Source of the DNA: Pseudoxanthomonas sp. SE1
GTDB lineage: Bacteria; Pseudomonadota; Gammaproteobacteria; Xanthomonadales; Xanthomonadaceae
Reading direction: 5' to 3'
Assembly: GCF_029542205.1 (NCBI RefSeq)
Contig: NZ_CP113783.1
Span: forward strand, 859,001-923,000
Length of the DNA: 64,000 nt
The notes under the pieces are model-generated. The model was given only the letters and a program-made list of their open reading frames with translations, made no database searches and had not been told where the DNA came from. The position numbers and the translations under genes are program-made. Shown one piece after another: positions 7,555 to 16,870 of the stretch. Each line of letters begins with the position of its first letter. Position 1 is the stretch's first letter.

Positions 7555-9708
7555 TCAGAAGCGGTGCGACCAGCCCACCGTCAGCACTCGCCCACGTCCG
7601 GCGGTGTAGGTGTCGTTGCGTGGCGTGCTCTGCGAGTAGTAGGTGACGTACTGCTCGGAGAAGACGTTCTCGACGCCCACGCTCAGCGTGCCGACGGGCA
7701 GCCTGACGCGTGTCAGAAGATCCACGGTGGTGTACCCGTCGAAGCTGGCGACCTGGTTGCCGCGCACGTCGAACTCCCGGTCCAGCGCCTTGCTCGCCTG
7801 CAGGCGCAGGTCCACCGATGGCGTGAACGACGCTTCCCAGAACCCGGTGATCCGGTCCGGGCTGACATTGATGCCCGGCAGGTCGCTGTCGACGCGGTCA
7901 TCGGCATTGCTGTCGTAGCGCCCTTCGCTGCGCGCGTAGGCCAGGCCCGCGCGCATGCCGTCGTTGAAACGGAACGACAGGCTGCCATCGAAGCCCTTGA
8001 TTTCGGTCCGTTCGCGGACCACCGCATACGTCTGTGTCGCGGTGTCGAAGGCAAGGCGCGAGCCCAGGTCCGAGTCGGAGCGATACAGGGCCAGGTGTAC
8101 CAGCCAGCGGCCGTCGTCGTAATCCAGGCCGATCTCCTGGTTGTCGGCGATCACCGGCTGCAGGTCGACCAGGCGGTCCACGCGCTGGCCGGCAGCGGTG
8201 ATGCCGCGCAGCACGCGACCGATGTCGGCCACGGTGTAGCCTTCGGCATAGGACGCGTACAGCTTCAGCGCATCGGTGGCTTCCCACACCATGCCCAGGT
8301 TCGGCAGTGTTTCGCTGGTCCTGGTGGTGCCGCCGGTGACCAGGTAGCGCGTTCCCTTCACGCCGGCCGGCGTGGTGCGCTGGTCGGGGATGGTCAGGTA
8401 GTCGTCCACCTGCAGTTCGCCGCGCTCATGGCGAAGGCCGCCCGTCAGCAGCCAGGCATCGGCGAACCGCCATTCCGCCTGCACGAAGGGCGAGACCGAT
8501 TCGTAGGTCGTTTCCGGCACCCAGTCGATCTGTGCGTAGACCAGTTCCTGGTAGGTGCTGTCGCGGGCAAGGTCCAGCCCGAAGGTGGCGCGCAGGTTCA
8601 GTCCGAACAGGTCGCCGCGCGACCAGCTGAACTTGCCACCCAGTTTCTCTGACGCGTTCTGCGACTGGTCGTACCAGTCCGGGTCGCGTCCGTCGCCCCA
8701 GAAATCGCCCCAGTAGCTGCCGCCGTAGAGGGCCTTGAAATCCACCCAGTACAGCTGCGTCTGCAGGAAGCCGCCGGCCAGATCGTGGTCGGTGTAATCC
8801 AGCACCACCGATGTCGAGCGATTGCGGGCGCCTTCGCCTTCGCTGCCGCCGGGCGCGGACGTGGCCAGCTGGCCGGTGGCGATGTTGCCCAGCACGGTGT
8901 GGTAATCGTTGTTGCCCTGCAGTTCGTAACGGTTGGCGCTGACCTGCAGCCGGCGCTGGTCGTCGAGGTTCCAGCCGACCTTGGCGAACAGGTTGTGGCT
9001 GCGCGCGTCCATCAGGTCGCCCTGGACATCGTTGACGGCGATCGCCCGGCCATCGCCGTCGTAGTAGAGCCCCTCGCTGGCAAAGGATGCACCACCGACG
9101 AAGTCGACGTCGCCGCGCCGTGTGCCGAAGACGTAGGACGCCTTGTAGCCCGCGCTGTCGTCTTCCCTGGGGGCCGCGACACTTCCACTGACGCTCACGT
9201 CCTGGAAGGTTTCTCCGTCTTTCCGGGGCGCGCGCTTGGTGATGATGTTGATGATGCCGCCGGAGGCGCCCAGCCCCTGCAGCGCATTGGCACCATGGAT
9301 CACCTCGATGCGCTCGATCATCGCCGGGTCGATGGTGTGGCCGTCGCGCCCGCCTTCGCGCAATGGCGTCGACTGCGGTACGCCATCGACCAGGTACAGC
9401 GGCTTGCGACCGCGCAGGTTCTCACCGGCGTTGGTCAGCTTCTGGCGGGAGGGCGTGAAGGCGGGAATCAGGTTGGCGAGGACCTGGGACAGGTCCTGCG
9501 TGAGCGCCAGCTGCTGATCCAATTGCTCCCGATCGATGATCGTGATGGTGTTCGGCAGTGCTGCGGCTGAGTCAGGAATACGGCTGGTGCTTGCCGAGAC
9601 CGTCACGCGGTCGAGTTTGACCGCGTCGTTCGACTGCGCAAAGGCGAAGGGGCTCAGGACGGAGGAAAGGGCGAGCGACAGCAGGCTCAGGCGAAGCGGA
9701 AGGGTCAT
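7555..9708 (-). CDS. TonB-dependent siderophore-type receptor
   Basis: A 717-residue outer-membrane receptor. It has a signal peptide (MTLPLRLSLLSLALSSVLSPFAFAQ), a TonB-box-like VTVSAS, a plug domain (PNTITIIDREQLDQQL to about 180, including IERIEVIHGANALQGLGASGGIINIITK) and a 22-strand-type barrel ending in VGWSHRF with C-terminal Phe. The ligand is probably a ferric siderophore, inferred from the Fur box at 9745-9761 and the PepSY gene downstream. An in-frame ATG at 9741 exists, but the signal peptide favours 9708. No siderophore biosynthesis gene is visible, so a foreign siderophore may be used. Confidence 0.88.
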   Translation of the reverse strand: MTLPLRLSLLSLALSSVLSPFAFAQSNDAVKLDRVTVSASTSRIPDSAAALPNTITIIDREQLDQQLALTQDLSQVLANLIPAFTPSRQKLTNAGENLRGRKPLYLVDGVPQSTPLREGGRDGHTIDPAMIERIEVIHGANALQGLGASGGIINIITKRAPRKDGETFQDVSVSGSVAAPREDDSAGYKASYVFGTRRGDVDFVGGASFASEGLYYDGDGRAIAVNDVQGDLMDARSHNLFAKVGWNLDDQRRLQVSANRYELQGNNDYHTVLGNIATGQLATSAPGGSEGEGARNRSTSVVLDYTDHDLAGGFLQTQLYWVDFKALYGGSYWGDFWGDGRDPDWYDQSQNASEKLGGKFSWSRGDLFGLNLRATFGLDLARDSTYQELVYAQIDWVPETTYESVSPFVQAEWRFADAWLLTGGLRHERGELQVDDYLTIPDQRTTPAGVKGTRYLVTGGTTRTSETLPNLGMVWEATDALKLYASYAEGYTVADIGRVLRGITAAGQRVDRLVDLQPVIADNQEIGLDYDDGRWLVHLALYRSDSDLGSRLAFDTATQTYAVVRERTEIKGFDGSLSFRFNDGMRAGLAYARSEGRYDSNADDRVDSDLPGINVSPDRITGFWEASFTPSVDLRLQASKALDREFDVRGNQVASFDGYTTVDLLTRVRLPVGTLSVGVENVFSEQYVTYYSQSTPRNDTYTAGRGRVLTVGWSHRF

Positions 9709-9744
9709 GGGGGACAGGTCTGGGATATCGAACCTGCCCATTTT

Positions 9745-9761
9745 AAATGAGAATGGTTATC
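9745..9761 (-). promoter_or_regulatory. Fur box of the siderophore receptor-PepSY operon
   Basis: On the minus strand this reads GATAACCATTCTCATTT, close to the classical Fur consensus GATAATGATAATCATTATC. It lies 37 bases upstream of the receptor start, the usual position for iron repression. It predicts induction of receptor and PepSY protein under iron starvation. Confidence 0.8.
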
Positions 9762-9819
9762 AGTAGCTAGAGGTGAGCGCAGGCGGCCATCCGGCGCACC
9801 TCCCAACCGGAACCCATGT

Positions 9820-10815
9820 TCAGCCGGACGCAGTCTCGAAACGTGCCTGCAGCTCGCTCAGCAGCGGCATGGCCAGCGCGGCTCCGTTCCTTTCGGTGGA
9901 CAGCGCCGCATAACGGTTGGCGAAGCGCACATGGTCGGCGAAGGACGGCTGCGCGGCTTCGGCCAGCGACGCGGCCAGCGCACCGTTGAAGGCATCGCCG
10001 GCGCCTGTCGTATCGACGACCGTCGCTGCTTCGGCGGCGACGCGGTAGTGCGGCCGCGCATCGCCGCGCAACGCCTCCTCGGGGTGGGAGACGTACACGC
10101 CGGTGGCACCGAGCGTCACCACCACCGTGCCGTGCGGGAACAACTGCCGGCAATGCTGGTGCAGGGTGACGCCATCGAGGGTGGCGACATCGTCGGCCGT
10201 GATGCGTTCGCCCAGGTGGCGGGCCAGCAGCGCCGCGAACTCGGTTTCGTTGGGCGTGATGACGTCGGCATGCGCCAGCAGTTCGGTGGTCGTCGCGGCG
10301 TTCGCCGGCGCCGGATTCAGCAGCGTGGTGGCGCCCTGCTGCCGTGCGGCCTGCAACGCGGCCAGCACTGCGTCGGCAGGCGATTCCAACTGGACCAGCA
10401 CCACGCTGGCCGTCGCCAGCACGTCCGCCTGCATCGCGACGAAGTCCGCCGACAGCACCGCGTTGGCGCCGGCACCGATGACGATGGTGTTGCGCCCGTG
10501 CGCGTCCACGTAGATGCCGGCGGTGCCGGTGGGCTCGTCGCTCGCCTGCACGCGCAGCGCCAGGCCGTCGGCGTTCGCCAGATCGCGTGCCAGCCGCCCA
10601 CCGGCGTCGTCGCCCAGCGCACAGACAAAGGTCGTGTCCGCACCGGCCCGCACCGCCGCGATGGCCTGGTTGAAGCCCTTGCCGCCGGGGCCGGTCGCGT
10701 AGCGCCCGGCGATGGTCGCACCAGCGGACGGCAGGGCCTCGCAGCGCCAGACGTGGTCGACATTGAAGGAGCCCACGACGACGACGCGGGACAGGGCGGA
10801 GGATGGCGTATTCAT
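9820..10815 (-). CDS. rbsK: ribokinase
   Basis: A 331-residue PfkB-family sugar kinase that phosphorylates ribose at O5 with ATP. Typical blocks are VVVGSFNVDHV at the start of the first strand, ATGPGGKGFNQA (the GGKGxNQA sugar-binding signature) and TVVDTTGAGDAFNGALA near residue 250, where the Asp of GAGD is the catalytic base. The closing helices NRYAALSTERNGA fit RbsK. It lies about 100 bases downstream of the nucleoside transporter gene on the same strand, which suggests use of ribose released from nucleosides; no nucleosidase is encoded nearby. Confidence 0.88.
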   Translation of the reverse strand: MNTPSSALSRVVVVGSFNVDHVWRCEALPSAGATIAGRYATGPGGKGFNQAIAAVRAGADTTFVCALGDDAGGRLARDLANADGLALRVQASDEPTGTAGIYVDAHGRNTIVIGAGANAVLSADFVAMQADVLATASVVLVQLESPADAVLAALQAARQQGATTLLNPAPANAATTTELLAHADVITPNETEFAALLARHLGERITADDVATLDGVTLHQHCRQLFPHGTVVVTLGATGVYVSHPEEALRGDARPHYRVAAEAATVVDTTGAGDAFNGALAASLAEAAQPSFADHVRFANRYAALSTERNGAALAMPLLSELQARFETASG

Positions 10816-10913
10816 GCGGTGATACCTGGAGTCCGGACCGCGGCAATGCCGCGGTCACGGGAGGGGAACGTAAACGAGAGCGGAAAGGCGGCCGCGGAAG
10901 GCCGCCTCCCGAT

Positions 10914-12233
10914 TCAGCCGAAGTGCGACAGCACGCCCGCGATGGTGGCCGTCATCAGCGTGGCGATGGTGCCGCCCAGCACGGCGCGCAGACCGAAGCG
11001 CGCCAGATCCGAGCGCCGCTCGGGCGCGAGCCCGCCGATGCCGCCGATCTGGATCGCGATCGAGCTGAAGTTGGCGAAGCCGCACAGCGCGTAGGTGGCG
11101 ATGAGCTTGCCTTCCTCCGACAGCGTCACGCCAGCGACCTTGCCATTCACGATGTCGGCCAGCTGCAGGTAGGCGACGAACTCATTGATGACGACCTTCT
11201 GGCCGATCAGCGAGGCGACCGTGGTCGCGTCCTGCCACGGCACGCCGATCACCCATGCGATGGGCGCCAGCAGATAGCCGAAGATGGTGGCCAGGTCGGT
11301 CGGCTTGCCGATGGCCGCGGCCAGGCCGGTCGCTTCACCGAACCACGTCAGCGGCCAGTTGAGCAGCGCGATCAGGGCGATGAAGGCGAGCAGCATCGCG
11401 CCGATGTTCAGCGCCAGCCGCAGGCCGTCGCCCGCGCCGGCAGCGGCGGCATCGATGATGTTGCTGGAGGTCTTCTCCACTTCCATCTTCACCGTGCCGC
11501 GGGTCAGCGGAGTGCCGGTTTCCGGGATCAGCAGCTTGGCGACGACCAGTGTGGCCGGGGCGGCCATGATGCTGGCGGCGAGCAAGTGCTTGGCGTAGAA
11601 GGCCTGCTGCTCGGCGTCGCCGCCGCCAAGCATGCCCACGTACGCTGCGAGCACGCCGCCGGCGATGTGTGCCATGCCGCCGATCATCATGGTGATCAGC
11701 TCGGACTCGGTCATCTTCGGAATGTACGGGCGCACCGTCAGCGGGGCCTCGGTCTGGCCGATGAAGACGCTGGCGCAGACGCTGGTGGTCTCGGCACCGG
11801 ACACCTTCATCACCTTGGTGATGGCCAGCGCCATGATCCGCACGATGAACTGCATCACGCCCAGGTGGTACAGCACGCCCATCAGCGCGGCGAAGAAGAT
11901 GATGGTGGGCAGCACCTGGAAGGCGAAGATGAAACCGTAGGTCTCGGTATTCATCAGGCTGCCGAAGATGAAGCTGGAACCGGCATTGACGAAGCTCAGG
12001 ATCTTCACGAAGCCGTGGCCCAGCGCATCGAACACTTCGCGCCCGCCCGGTACCAGCAGCACCAGGGCGGCGAAGGCAATCTGCAGGGTGATGCCGGTGG
12101 CGACCAGTTTCCAGTCGATCGCCTTCCGGTTGTTGGAAAACAGCCAGACGATGCCGATCAGCACCGCCAGACCGAACAGGCCGAAGCCGATCCGCCCCAA
12201 GACTTCCAGCATGTATTCCCCCAGACCTTGCAT
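10914..12233 (-). CDS. concentrative nucleoside transporter (NupC/CNT family)
   Basis: A 439-residue inner-membrane transporter that imports nucleosides with a cation. Family marks include INEFVAYLQL-type text near residue 330, the loop VSGAETTSVCASVFIGQTEAPLTVRPYI near 150 (the QTEAPL motif of CNT proteins), and GCALCGFANFSSIAIQIGGIG-like text near the C-terminus. About ten hydrophobic segments are visible. With ribokinase downstream it forms a small salvage unit. Length matches the family (390-440). Substrate range (purine or pyrimidine) cannot be told from sequence. Confidence 0.9.
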   Translation of the reverse strand: MQGLGEYMLEVLGRIGFGLFGLAVLIGIVWLFSNNRKAIDWKLVATGITLQIAFAALVLLVPGGREVFDALGHGFVKILSFVNAGSSFIFGSLMNTETYGFIFAFQVLPTIIFFAALMGVLYHLGVMQFIVRIMALAITKVMKVSGAETTSVCASVFIGQTEAPLTVRPYIPKMTESELITMMIGGMAHIAGGVLAAYVGMLGGGDAEQQAFYAKHLLAASIMAAPATLVVAKLLIPETGTPLTRGTVKMEVEKTSSNIIDAAAAGAGDGLRLALNIGAMLLAFIALIALLNWPLTWFGEATGLAAAIGKPTDLATIFGYLLAPIAWVIGVPWQDATTVASLIGQKVVINEFVAYLQLADIVNGKVAGVTLSEEGKLIATYALCGFANFSSIAIQIGGIGGLAPERRSDLARFGLRAVLGGTIATLMTATIAGVLSHFG

Positions 12234-12281
12234 ATTGTTCTGACCGCGGAGTCTAGCAGCGCCCGGCCCGGCCCCGGTCGT

Positions 12282-12854
12282 TCAGCCGACCCCCCGCACG
12301 GCGACCCAGACGGCCAGGGCGAGGAATACCGCCGCCGCCAAGCTGCGGGCCAGCGTCAGCGGCAGCCTGTCAGCAAAGCGGTGTCCCAGCCAGACCACCG
12401 GCAGGTTGGCCAGCAGCATGCCGATCGTGGTGCCGGCGATGACCTGCCACAGCGGGTCGTACCGGGTGGCCAGCAGGACGGTGGCGACCTGGGTCTTGTC
12501 GCCGATCTCGGCCAGGAAGAAGGCCACGGTGGTTGCCACGAAGGCGCCGCGGGCCGGGAGGTTGTCGGCTTCGTCTTCCAGCGTGTCGGGTTTGAGCGTC
12601 CACAGGGCCACGGCCAGGAAGCTTGCCGCCACGGCCCAGCGCAGCACCTCGGGCGACAGCCATTCGGTCAGTTCCGCGCCCAGCCACGCCGAGATCGCAT
12701 GGTTGACCAGCGTGGCGGCGAGGATGCCCAGCGCTATCGGCCATGGCTTGCGGTAACGCGCCGCCAGCAACAGGGCGAGCAGTTGGGTCTTGTCGCCTAT
12801 TTCGGCCAAGGTGACGGTGCCGGTGGAGACCAGCAAGGCATGCAGGGACAGCAT
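12282..12854 (-). CDS. TMEM165/GDT1-family (UPF0016) manganese exporter
   Basis: A 190-residue inner-membrane protein with two copies of the family hallmark E-x-G-D-K-T: EIGDKTQ at 18-24 and again at 116-122, each in the first helix of a three-helix half. GDT1/MneA proteins move Mn2+ (or Ca2+) in exchange for protons. The assignment to Mn2+ efflux is supported by the yybP-ykoY riboswitch directly upstream (12861-13043). The start is ATG 12854, six bases after the GGAG that forms the last bases of the riboswitch P1 stem. Translation control is therefore likely. Confidence 0.92.
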   Translation of the reverse strand: MLSLHALLVSTGTVTLAEIGDKTQLLALLLAARYRKPWPIALGILAATLVNHAISAWLGAELTEWLSPEVLRWAVAASFLAVALWTLKPDTLEDEADNLPARGAFVATTVAFFLAEIGDKTQVATVLLATRYDPLWQVIAGTTIGMLLANLPVVWLGHRFADRLPLTLARSLAAAVFLALAVWVAVRGVG

Positions 12855-12860
12855 CTACAA

Positions 12861-13043
12861 CTCCGGGGCCAGGCATTCGCGTCGAGCGCGAAGGCAAACG
12901 ACGCACTGCCCGGCCCGGGTAAGCGCGACGCCTGCCTTCGGTCTTGCCCGGTGAAGCGGATCGCTTCGCCCCGCGCACCATGGTCGGCGACCAAGTGTGT
13001 TGACGCGCGGAACCCGTCAGGACGGGTGGGCTACTCCCCGGAG
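12861..13043 (-). promoter_or_regulatory. yybP-ykoY manganese riboswitch
   Basis: Read on the minus strand, the leader carries the conserved core of this Mn2+ aptamer. The GGGGAGTAGC element is followed by an ACCCGT/ACGGGT hairpin, a GTCAACACACTTGGTC stretch, a GAAGC/GCTTC hairpin, the second conserved loop GGGCAAGACCGAAGGCAGG, and a closing helix. Ends pair as P1: CTCCGGGG (13043-13036) with CCCCGGAG (12868-12861), eight perfect pairs. It sits directly before a GDT1-family exporter gene, its classical target. The last four bases of P1 (GGAG) are also the only good Shine-Dalgarno of that gene. Confidence 0.93.
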
Positions 13044-13058
13044 GAGGAAAGTGCGCGC

Positions 13059-13064
13059 ATTGTA
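13059..13064 (-). promoter_or_regulatory. -10 box for the riboswitch transcript
   Basis: The minus strand reads TACAAT, placing the transcript start near 13052, just before the first base of the riboswitch P1 stem. The -35 region is not conserved. Confidence 0.55.
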
Positions 13065-13164
13065 CGGAGGCCTCGCCGGCGGAGGCGGAGTCGTTCTCAT
13101 TTGGGCGTCGCGCAGCGGCCCGGCCGAACGGCGCTAGGATGGGACGCCGCTACCGGAGCACGCC

Positions 13165-14136
13165 ATGCACTACCGACGCCTGGGCAATTCTGGCCTGCAA
13201 GTTTCCGCGCTTTCCTTCGGTGCCTGGCTGACCTTCGGCCAGCAGGTGGGACGCGAGCAGGCGCGCGAGCTGATCGCACTGGCGTGGGACCAGGGCGTCA
13301 ACTTCTTCGACAACGCGGAGGTCTACGGCCATGGCGAAGCCGAGCGCGTCATGGGCCAGGTGTTGCGCGACCTGGACCTGCCGCGCGACGGTTTCTGCGT
13401 ATCCAGCAAGGTCTGCTTCGGTGCCGTGGAGAACCCACGCCCGACCCAGCGCGGACTGTCGCGCAAGCATGTGGTCGAAGGCTGCCACGCGGCGCTGCAG
13501 CGGTTGCAGGTCGATTATCTGGACCTGTACTACTGCCACCGTCCCGACCCGGACACGCCGGTCGAGGAAACGGTATGGGTGATGGATACGTTGGTGCGGC
13601 AGGGCAAGGTGTTGTACTGGGGCACGTCGGAATGGCCGGCCGCCCGCATCCGCGAGGCCGCCTCGATCGCGCGCCGGCATCATCTGCATGGGCCGACCAT
13701 GGAACAGCCCCAGTACAACCTGCTGCACCGGCAGCGGGTGGAACTGGAATATGCGCCGCTGTACGCGGAACTCGGACTGGGAACCACCACCTGGTCGCCG
13801 CTGGCGTCAGGCCTTCTGACGGGCAAGTACGACGCAGGCGTGGACGCGGACACGCGCCTCGGCCAGCCCGGGCACGAGGAACTCCAGCGCATGGTCTTCG
13901 GCGCCGCGGGCGCGCGCCGGCGGGAGCGCGCCCGCCGGTACGCCCAGGTCGCCGTTGAACTGGGCGAAAAGCCCGCACCGCTGGCCATCGCCTGGTGCCT
14001 GCGCAACCCGCACGTTTCCAGTGTCATCCTGGGCGCCAGTCGCCCGGAGCAACTGCGCGAGAACCTCACGGCCCTCGACCTGGCCGCACGCTACGACGAT
14101 GCCGTGTGGGCCCGGCTGACCGCAGCTGCAGATTGA
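13165..14136 (+). CDS. aldo/keto reductase (Kv-beta-like subgroup)
   Basis: A 323-residue NADPH-dependent oxidoreductase with a TIM barrel. The catalytic tetrad is complete: Asp49 and Tyr54 in DNAEVYG, Lys82 in SSKVCFG and His125 in YYCHRPD. The N-terminus MHYRRLGNSGLQVSALSFG and the C-terminal SSVILGASRPEQLREN (NADP-binding) are typical of the AKR6/potassium-channel-beta group, often called L-glyceraldehyde 3-phosphate reductase-like. The true substrate is unknown. It is divergent from the riboswitch gene and is followed by the heme operon, with no sign of cotranscription. Confidence 0.88.
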   Translation: MHYRRLGNSGLQVSALSFGAWLTFGQQVGREQARELIALAWDQGVNFFDNAEVYGHGEAERVMGQVLRDLDLPRDGFCVSSKVCFGAVENPRPTQRGLSRKHVVEGCHAALQRLQVDYLDLYYCHRPDPDTPVEETVWVMDTLVRQGKVLYWGTSEWPAARIREAASIARRHHLHGPTMEQPQYNLLHRQRVELEYAPLYAELGLGTTTWSPLASGLLTGKYDAGVDADTRLGQPGHEELQRMVFGAAGARRRERARRYAQVAVELGEKPAPLAIAWCLRNPHVSSVILGASRPEQLRENLTALDLAARYDDAVWARLTAAAD

Positions 14137-14172
14137 ATTGAACGGAAGCCGGCACGCACCTGTTGACTCCGT

Positions 14173-14188
14173 AATAAGAATCATTATC
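14173..14188 (+). promoter_or_regulatory. Fur box of the heme-uptake operon
   Basis: The sequence AATAAGAATCATTATC reads GATAATGATTCTTATT on the other strand, a strong match to the Fur consensus. It lies 31 bases before the hemP start and should repress hemP and the genes behind it when iron is sufficient. Confidence 0.85.
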
Positions 14189-14219
14189 ATCAAGTTCCGT
14201 TCCGCCACGGAGCTTCCCG

Positions 14220-14426
14220 ATGATCTCGAACGTCACCGCCTTGCCCACGATCGACACGCCGGCGCTGCGCGAGCGCCTGTCCCTGCCGCAGGCTGCGCCT
14301 CGCGTCGAGGAAACGCTGGACAGCGATGCACTGCTCAAGGGCCAGCGCGAAGTGCTGATCCGCCATGGTGATCGCCTCTATCGCCTGCGCCACACCAGCA
14401 ACGACAAGCTGATCCTCACCAAGTAG
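14220..14426 (+). CDS. hemP: hemin uptake protein HemP
   Basis: A 68-residue protein. The C-terminal half, KGQREVLIRHGDRLYRLRHT followed by SNDKLILTK, is the compact HemP fold, and the N-terminal half is variable. In other proteobacteria HemP/HmuP acts as an activator or accessory factor for the adjacent heme receptor gene. Here it is the first gene behind a Fur box and precedes a heme-type TonB receptor by about 145 bases. Because it is so short, recognition rests on that C-terminal motif and the context. Confidence 0.9.
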   Translation: MISNVTALPTIDTPALRERLSLPQAAPRVEETLDSDALLKGQREVLIRHGDRLYRLRHTSNDKLILTK

Positions 14427-14570
14427 CTGCGCAATCCGGCGTCGCCGTTCCAGGCGATGCCCGTCGCAGGCCGTCGTCCTGCGCTCACCTCCCTCCACCG
14501 GGCGCCAGCCAAGGATTCTCCGGCCGCCAGCCTTCCGGGTTTTCCACCACCCACAGGAATGCTGTACGCC

Positions 14571-16865
14571 ATGATGCGCCCCACGCTGCTGACCGCGGCC
14601 GTGTGGCTGGCCTTTGCCGGGCCCGCCTACGCTGCACCCGACGCCACTGCGGCTTCGTCCGCTTCCGCCGATACCGGCACGCATGAACTGGAGCGCATCC
14701 AGGTCACCGCCACGCGCAGCGAACGCGCCGTCGCCGATGTGCCGAATACCGTCAGCGTCATCGACCGCGAGGAAATGGACGATCACCTGGTCCGCGACAT
14801 CAAGGATCTGGTGCGCTACGAACCCGGCGTGACCGTCACGTCCAACTTCGGCCGCTTCGGCCTGGGGGGCTTCCGCATCCGCGGACTGGAAGGCAATCGC
14901 GTGCGTATCCAGACCGACGGCATCGCCGTGTCCGACGCGTTCTCCATCGGCAGCTTCTCGAACGCCAACCGCGATTTCGTGGATCTCGATACGCTGAAGC
15001 AGGTCGAGATCGTACGCGGCCCCTCCAGTTCGCTGTACGGTTCCGATGCGCTCGGCGGCGTGGTGTCCTTCATCACCAAAGACCCGTCCGACTATCTGGA
15101 TGACGGCAAAGACGCCTACTTCGGCTTCCGCCTCGGTCATGACAGCAGCTGGAATGGCCTGTTCGGCAATGCCACTGCCGCTTTCGGTGGAGAGCGCTGG
15201 AGCGGTCTGGTCAACATCGGCCATCGCCAGGGCCAGGAAACCGAGAACCAGGCCGATGTCGGCGGCACCGGTGCCACGCGTACGCTGCCGAACCCGCAGG
15301 AGCGTGATGGCCGCAGCCTGCTGGCCAAGCTGGTTTTCGCACCAGGTGAGGGTCAGCGCTTCAGGCTGACGGTGGAAGGCAATGAAGACAGTGTCGATAC
15401 CGACCTGCTGAACCAGCAGGGCTACCAGTCGCTCACGCGCGCCACCAACGACCGCGTCATCGCGCGCGATCACCAGACCCGCGCGCGGGTGGCGTTTGCG
15501 CATGAATGGGACGGTCTGTCGACGGGCTTCGCCGACAGCTTGGATTGGCAGGTGTATCGCCAGGACAGCGAGACCACCCAGTACACGCGCGAGGAGCGCA
15601 CATTGGCGGCACCGACGCTGCGCGACATCCGCGAGCGCGAATTCAACTTCGACCAGAGGACGTATGGCCTGCAGGCGAACTTCCGGAAGGCGTTCGGTGA
15701 TGCCGTGCGGCATGACCTCGTTTACGGCGTGGACGTGGCTCGCAGCGAGACACGGCAGAAGCGCGATGGTCTGAGGACCTTTCCGCTGACGGGCGCCAGC
15801 ACGCCGGTGATGCTGCCGGACGTGTTTCCCGTGCGCGATTTCCCGGTCAGCAGGACCACCACGGCGGCGCTGTACGTGCAGGACGAAATCGGCTTCGCCG
15901 AGGGCGCTTTCCGCCTGGTGCCGGGCCTGCGCGTGGACCACTACCGGCTGGAACCGCGGCATGACGCGATATTCGATGCCGACAATCCCGGCGTGGCGCT
16001 GGCCGACATCCGCGAGACCAGCGTGTCGCCAAAACTGGGGATGGTGTGGAAATTCGCGCCAGCCTGGTCGCTGTTCGGCGGCTATGCGCACGGTTTCCGT
16101 TCGCCGCCCTACAACGACGTCAACATCGGCTTCACCAACGTGCAGTTCGGCTATACCGCCATCGCCAACCCGGATCTGAAGCCGGAAACCAGTGATGGAC
16201 TCGAGCTTGGCGTGCGTTACTCGGGCGATGCGATGTATGCCGAACTGAGCGGGTACTACAACGAGTACGAGGATTTCATCGCCTCGATGCGCAACATCGG
16301 GTTCGACCCGACATTGGGACCGGCAGGATTGTCCGTGTACCAGTCGCAGAACATCGCCGAGGCGCGCATCCATGGCATCGAGATGAAGGCGGGCATGGAT
16401 TTCGGTGCTCTGTCCGAGCGCTGGCGGGGATGGTCGTTGCGTGGCGCGATGGCATGGTCGCGGGGCAAGGGCAGGGGGCCGGAGTCTGTGGACCCGGGCA
16501 ACGGCAACACCGTCGAACAGGTCGTCACCCGTGACCTGGACAGCGTGGATCCGCTCACGGCGACAGTTGGACTGGCCTATGACGCGCGTGCCTGGGGTAT
16601 TGAACTGGCCGGGCGGTTCGTCGACCGCAAGCAACGTGTATCCGATGCCAGCTACTACCGGCAGCCGGGCTACGGTGTGCTGGACCTGTACGCGCACTGG
16701 GACTTCGCGCCCGGGGCCAAGTTCAATGTCGGCGTCTTCAATCTTGCTGATCGCAGCTACATCGAAGCGGGCGACATCGCACTGGTTGCAGCGGGCAGCA
16801 GCACGCTGGACCGCTACACCGCGTCCGGCCGCTCGCTGTCGGCCAGCGTGGCGGTGAGTTGGTAG
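14571..16865 (+). CDS. TonB-dependent heme/hemoglobin receptor
   Basis: A 764-residue outer-membrane receptor of the hemoglobin/transferrin/lactoferrin type. It has a signal peptide ending PAYAAP, a TonB-box-like ERIQVTATRSE, a plug with FGLGGFRIRGLEGNRVRIQTDG and VEIVRGPSSSLYGSDALGGVVSF, and a barrel with the FRSPPYNDVNIGF segment. FRAP/NPNL-like blocks (NPDLKPETSDGLELG) are the family's heme-receptor landmark. It ends in VAVSW. An AGGA at 14555-14558 lies too close to ATG 14559, so I chose ATG 14571. It is second in the Fur-box operon and should move heme or hemoproteins across the outer membrane. Confidence 0.88.
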   Translation: MMRPTLLTAAVWLAFAGPAYAAPDATAASSASADTGTHELERIQVTATRSERAVADVPNTVSVIDREEMDDHLVRDIKDLVRYEPGVTVTSNFGRFGLGGFRIRGLEGNRVRIQTDGIAVSDAFSIGSFSNANRDFVDLDTLKQVEIVRGPSSSLYGSDALGGVVSFITKDPSDYLDDGKDAYFGFRLGHDSSWNGLFGNATAAFGGERWSGLVNIGHRQGQETENQADVGGTGATRTLPNPQERDGRSLLAKLVFAPGEGQRFRLTVEGNEDSVDTDLLNQQGYQSLTRATNDRVIARDHQTRARVAFAHEWDGLSTGFADSLDWQVYRQDSETTQYTREERTLAAPTLRDIREREFNFDQRTYGLQANFRKAFGDAVRHDLVYGVDVARSETRQKRDGLRTFPLTGASTPVMLPDVFPVRDFPVSRTTTAALYVQDEIGFAEGAFRLVPGLRVDHYRLEPRHDAIFDADNPGVALADIRETSVSPKLGMVWKFAPAWSLFGGYAHGFRSPPYNDVNIGFTNVQFGYTAIANPDLKPETSDGLELGVRYSGDAMYAELSGYYNEYEDFIASMRNIGFDPTLGPAGLSVYQSQNIAEARIHGIEMKAGMDFGALSERWRGWSLRGAMAWSRGKGRGPESVDPGNGNTVEQVVTRDLDSVDPLTATVGLAYDARAWGIELAGRFVDRKQRVSDASYYRQPGYGVLDLYAHWDFAPGAKFNVGVFNLADRSYIEAGDIALVAAGSSTLDRYTASGRSLSASVAVSW

Positions 16866-16870
16866 CCGCC

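Noticed and set aside
10803..13958. Plus-strand frame of about 1050 codons opposite nupC, the GDT1 gene and the riboswitch
   Set aside because: Antisense to recognised genes and to a structured RNA; low-complexity His/Gln/Arg sequence.
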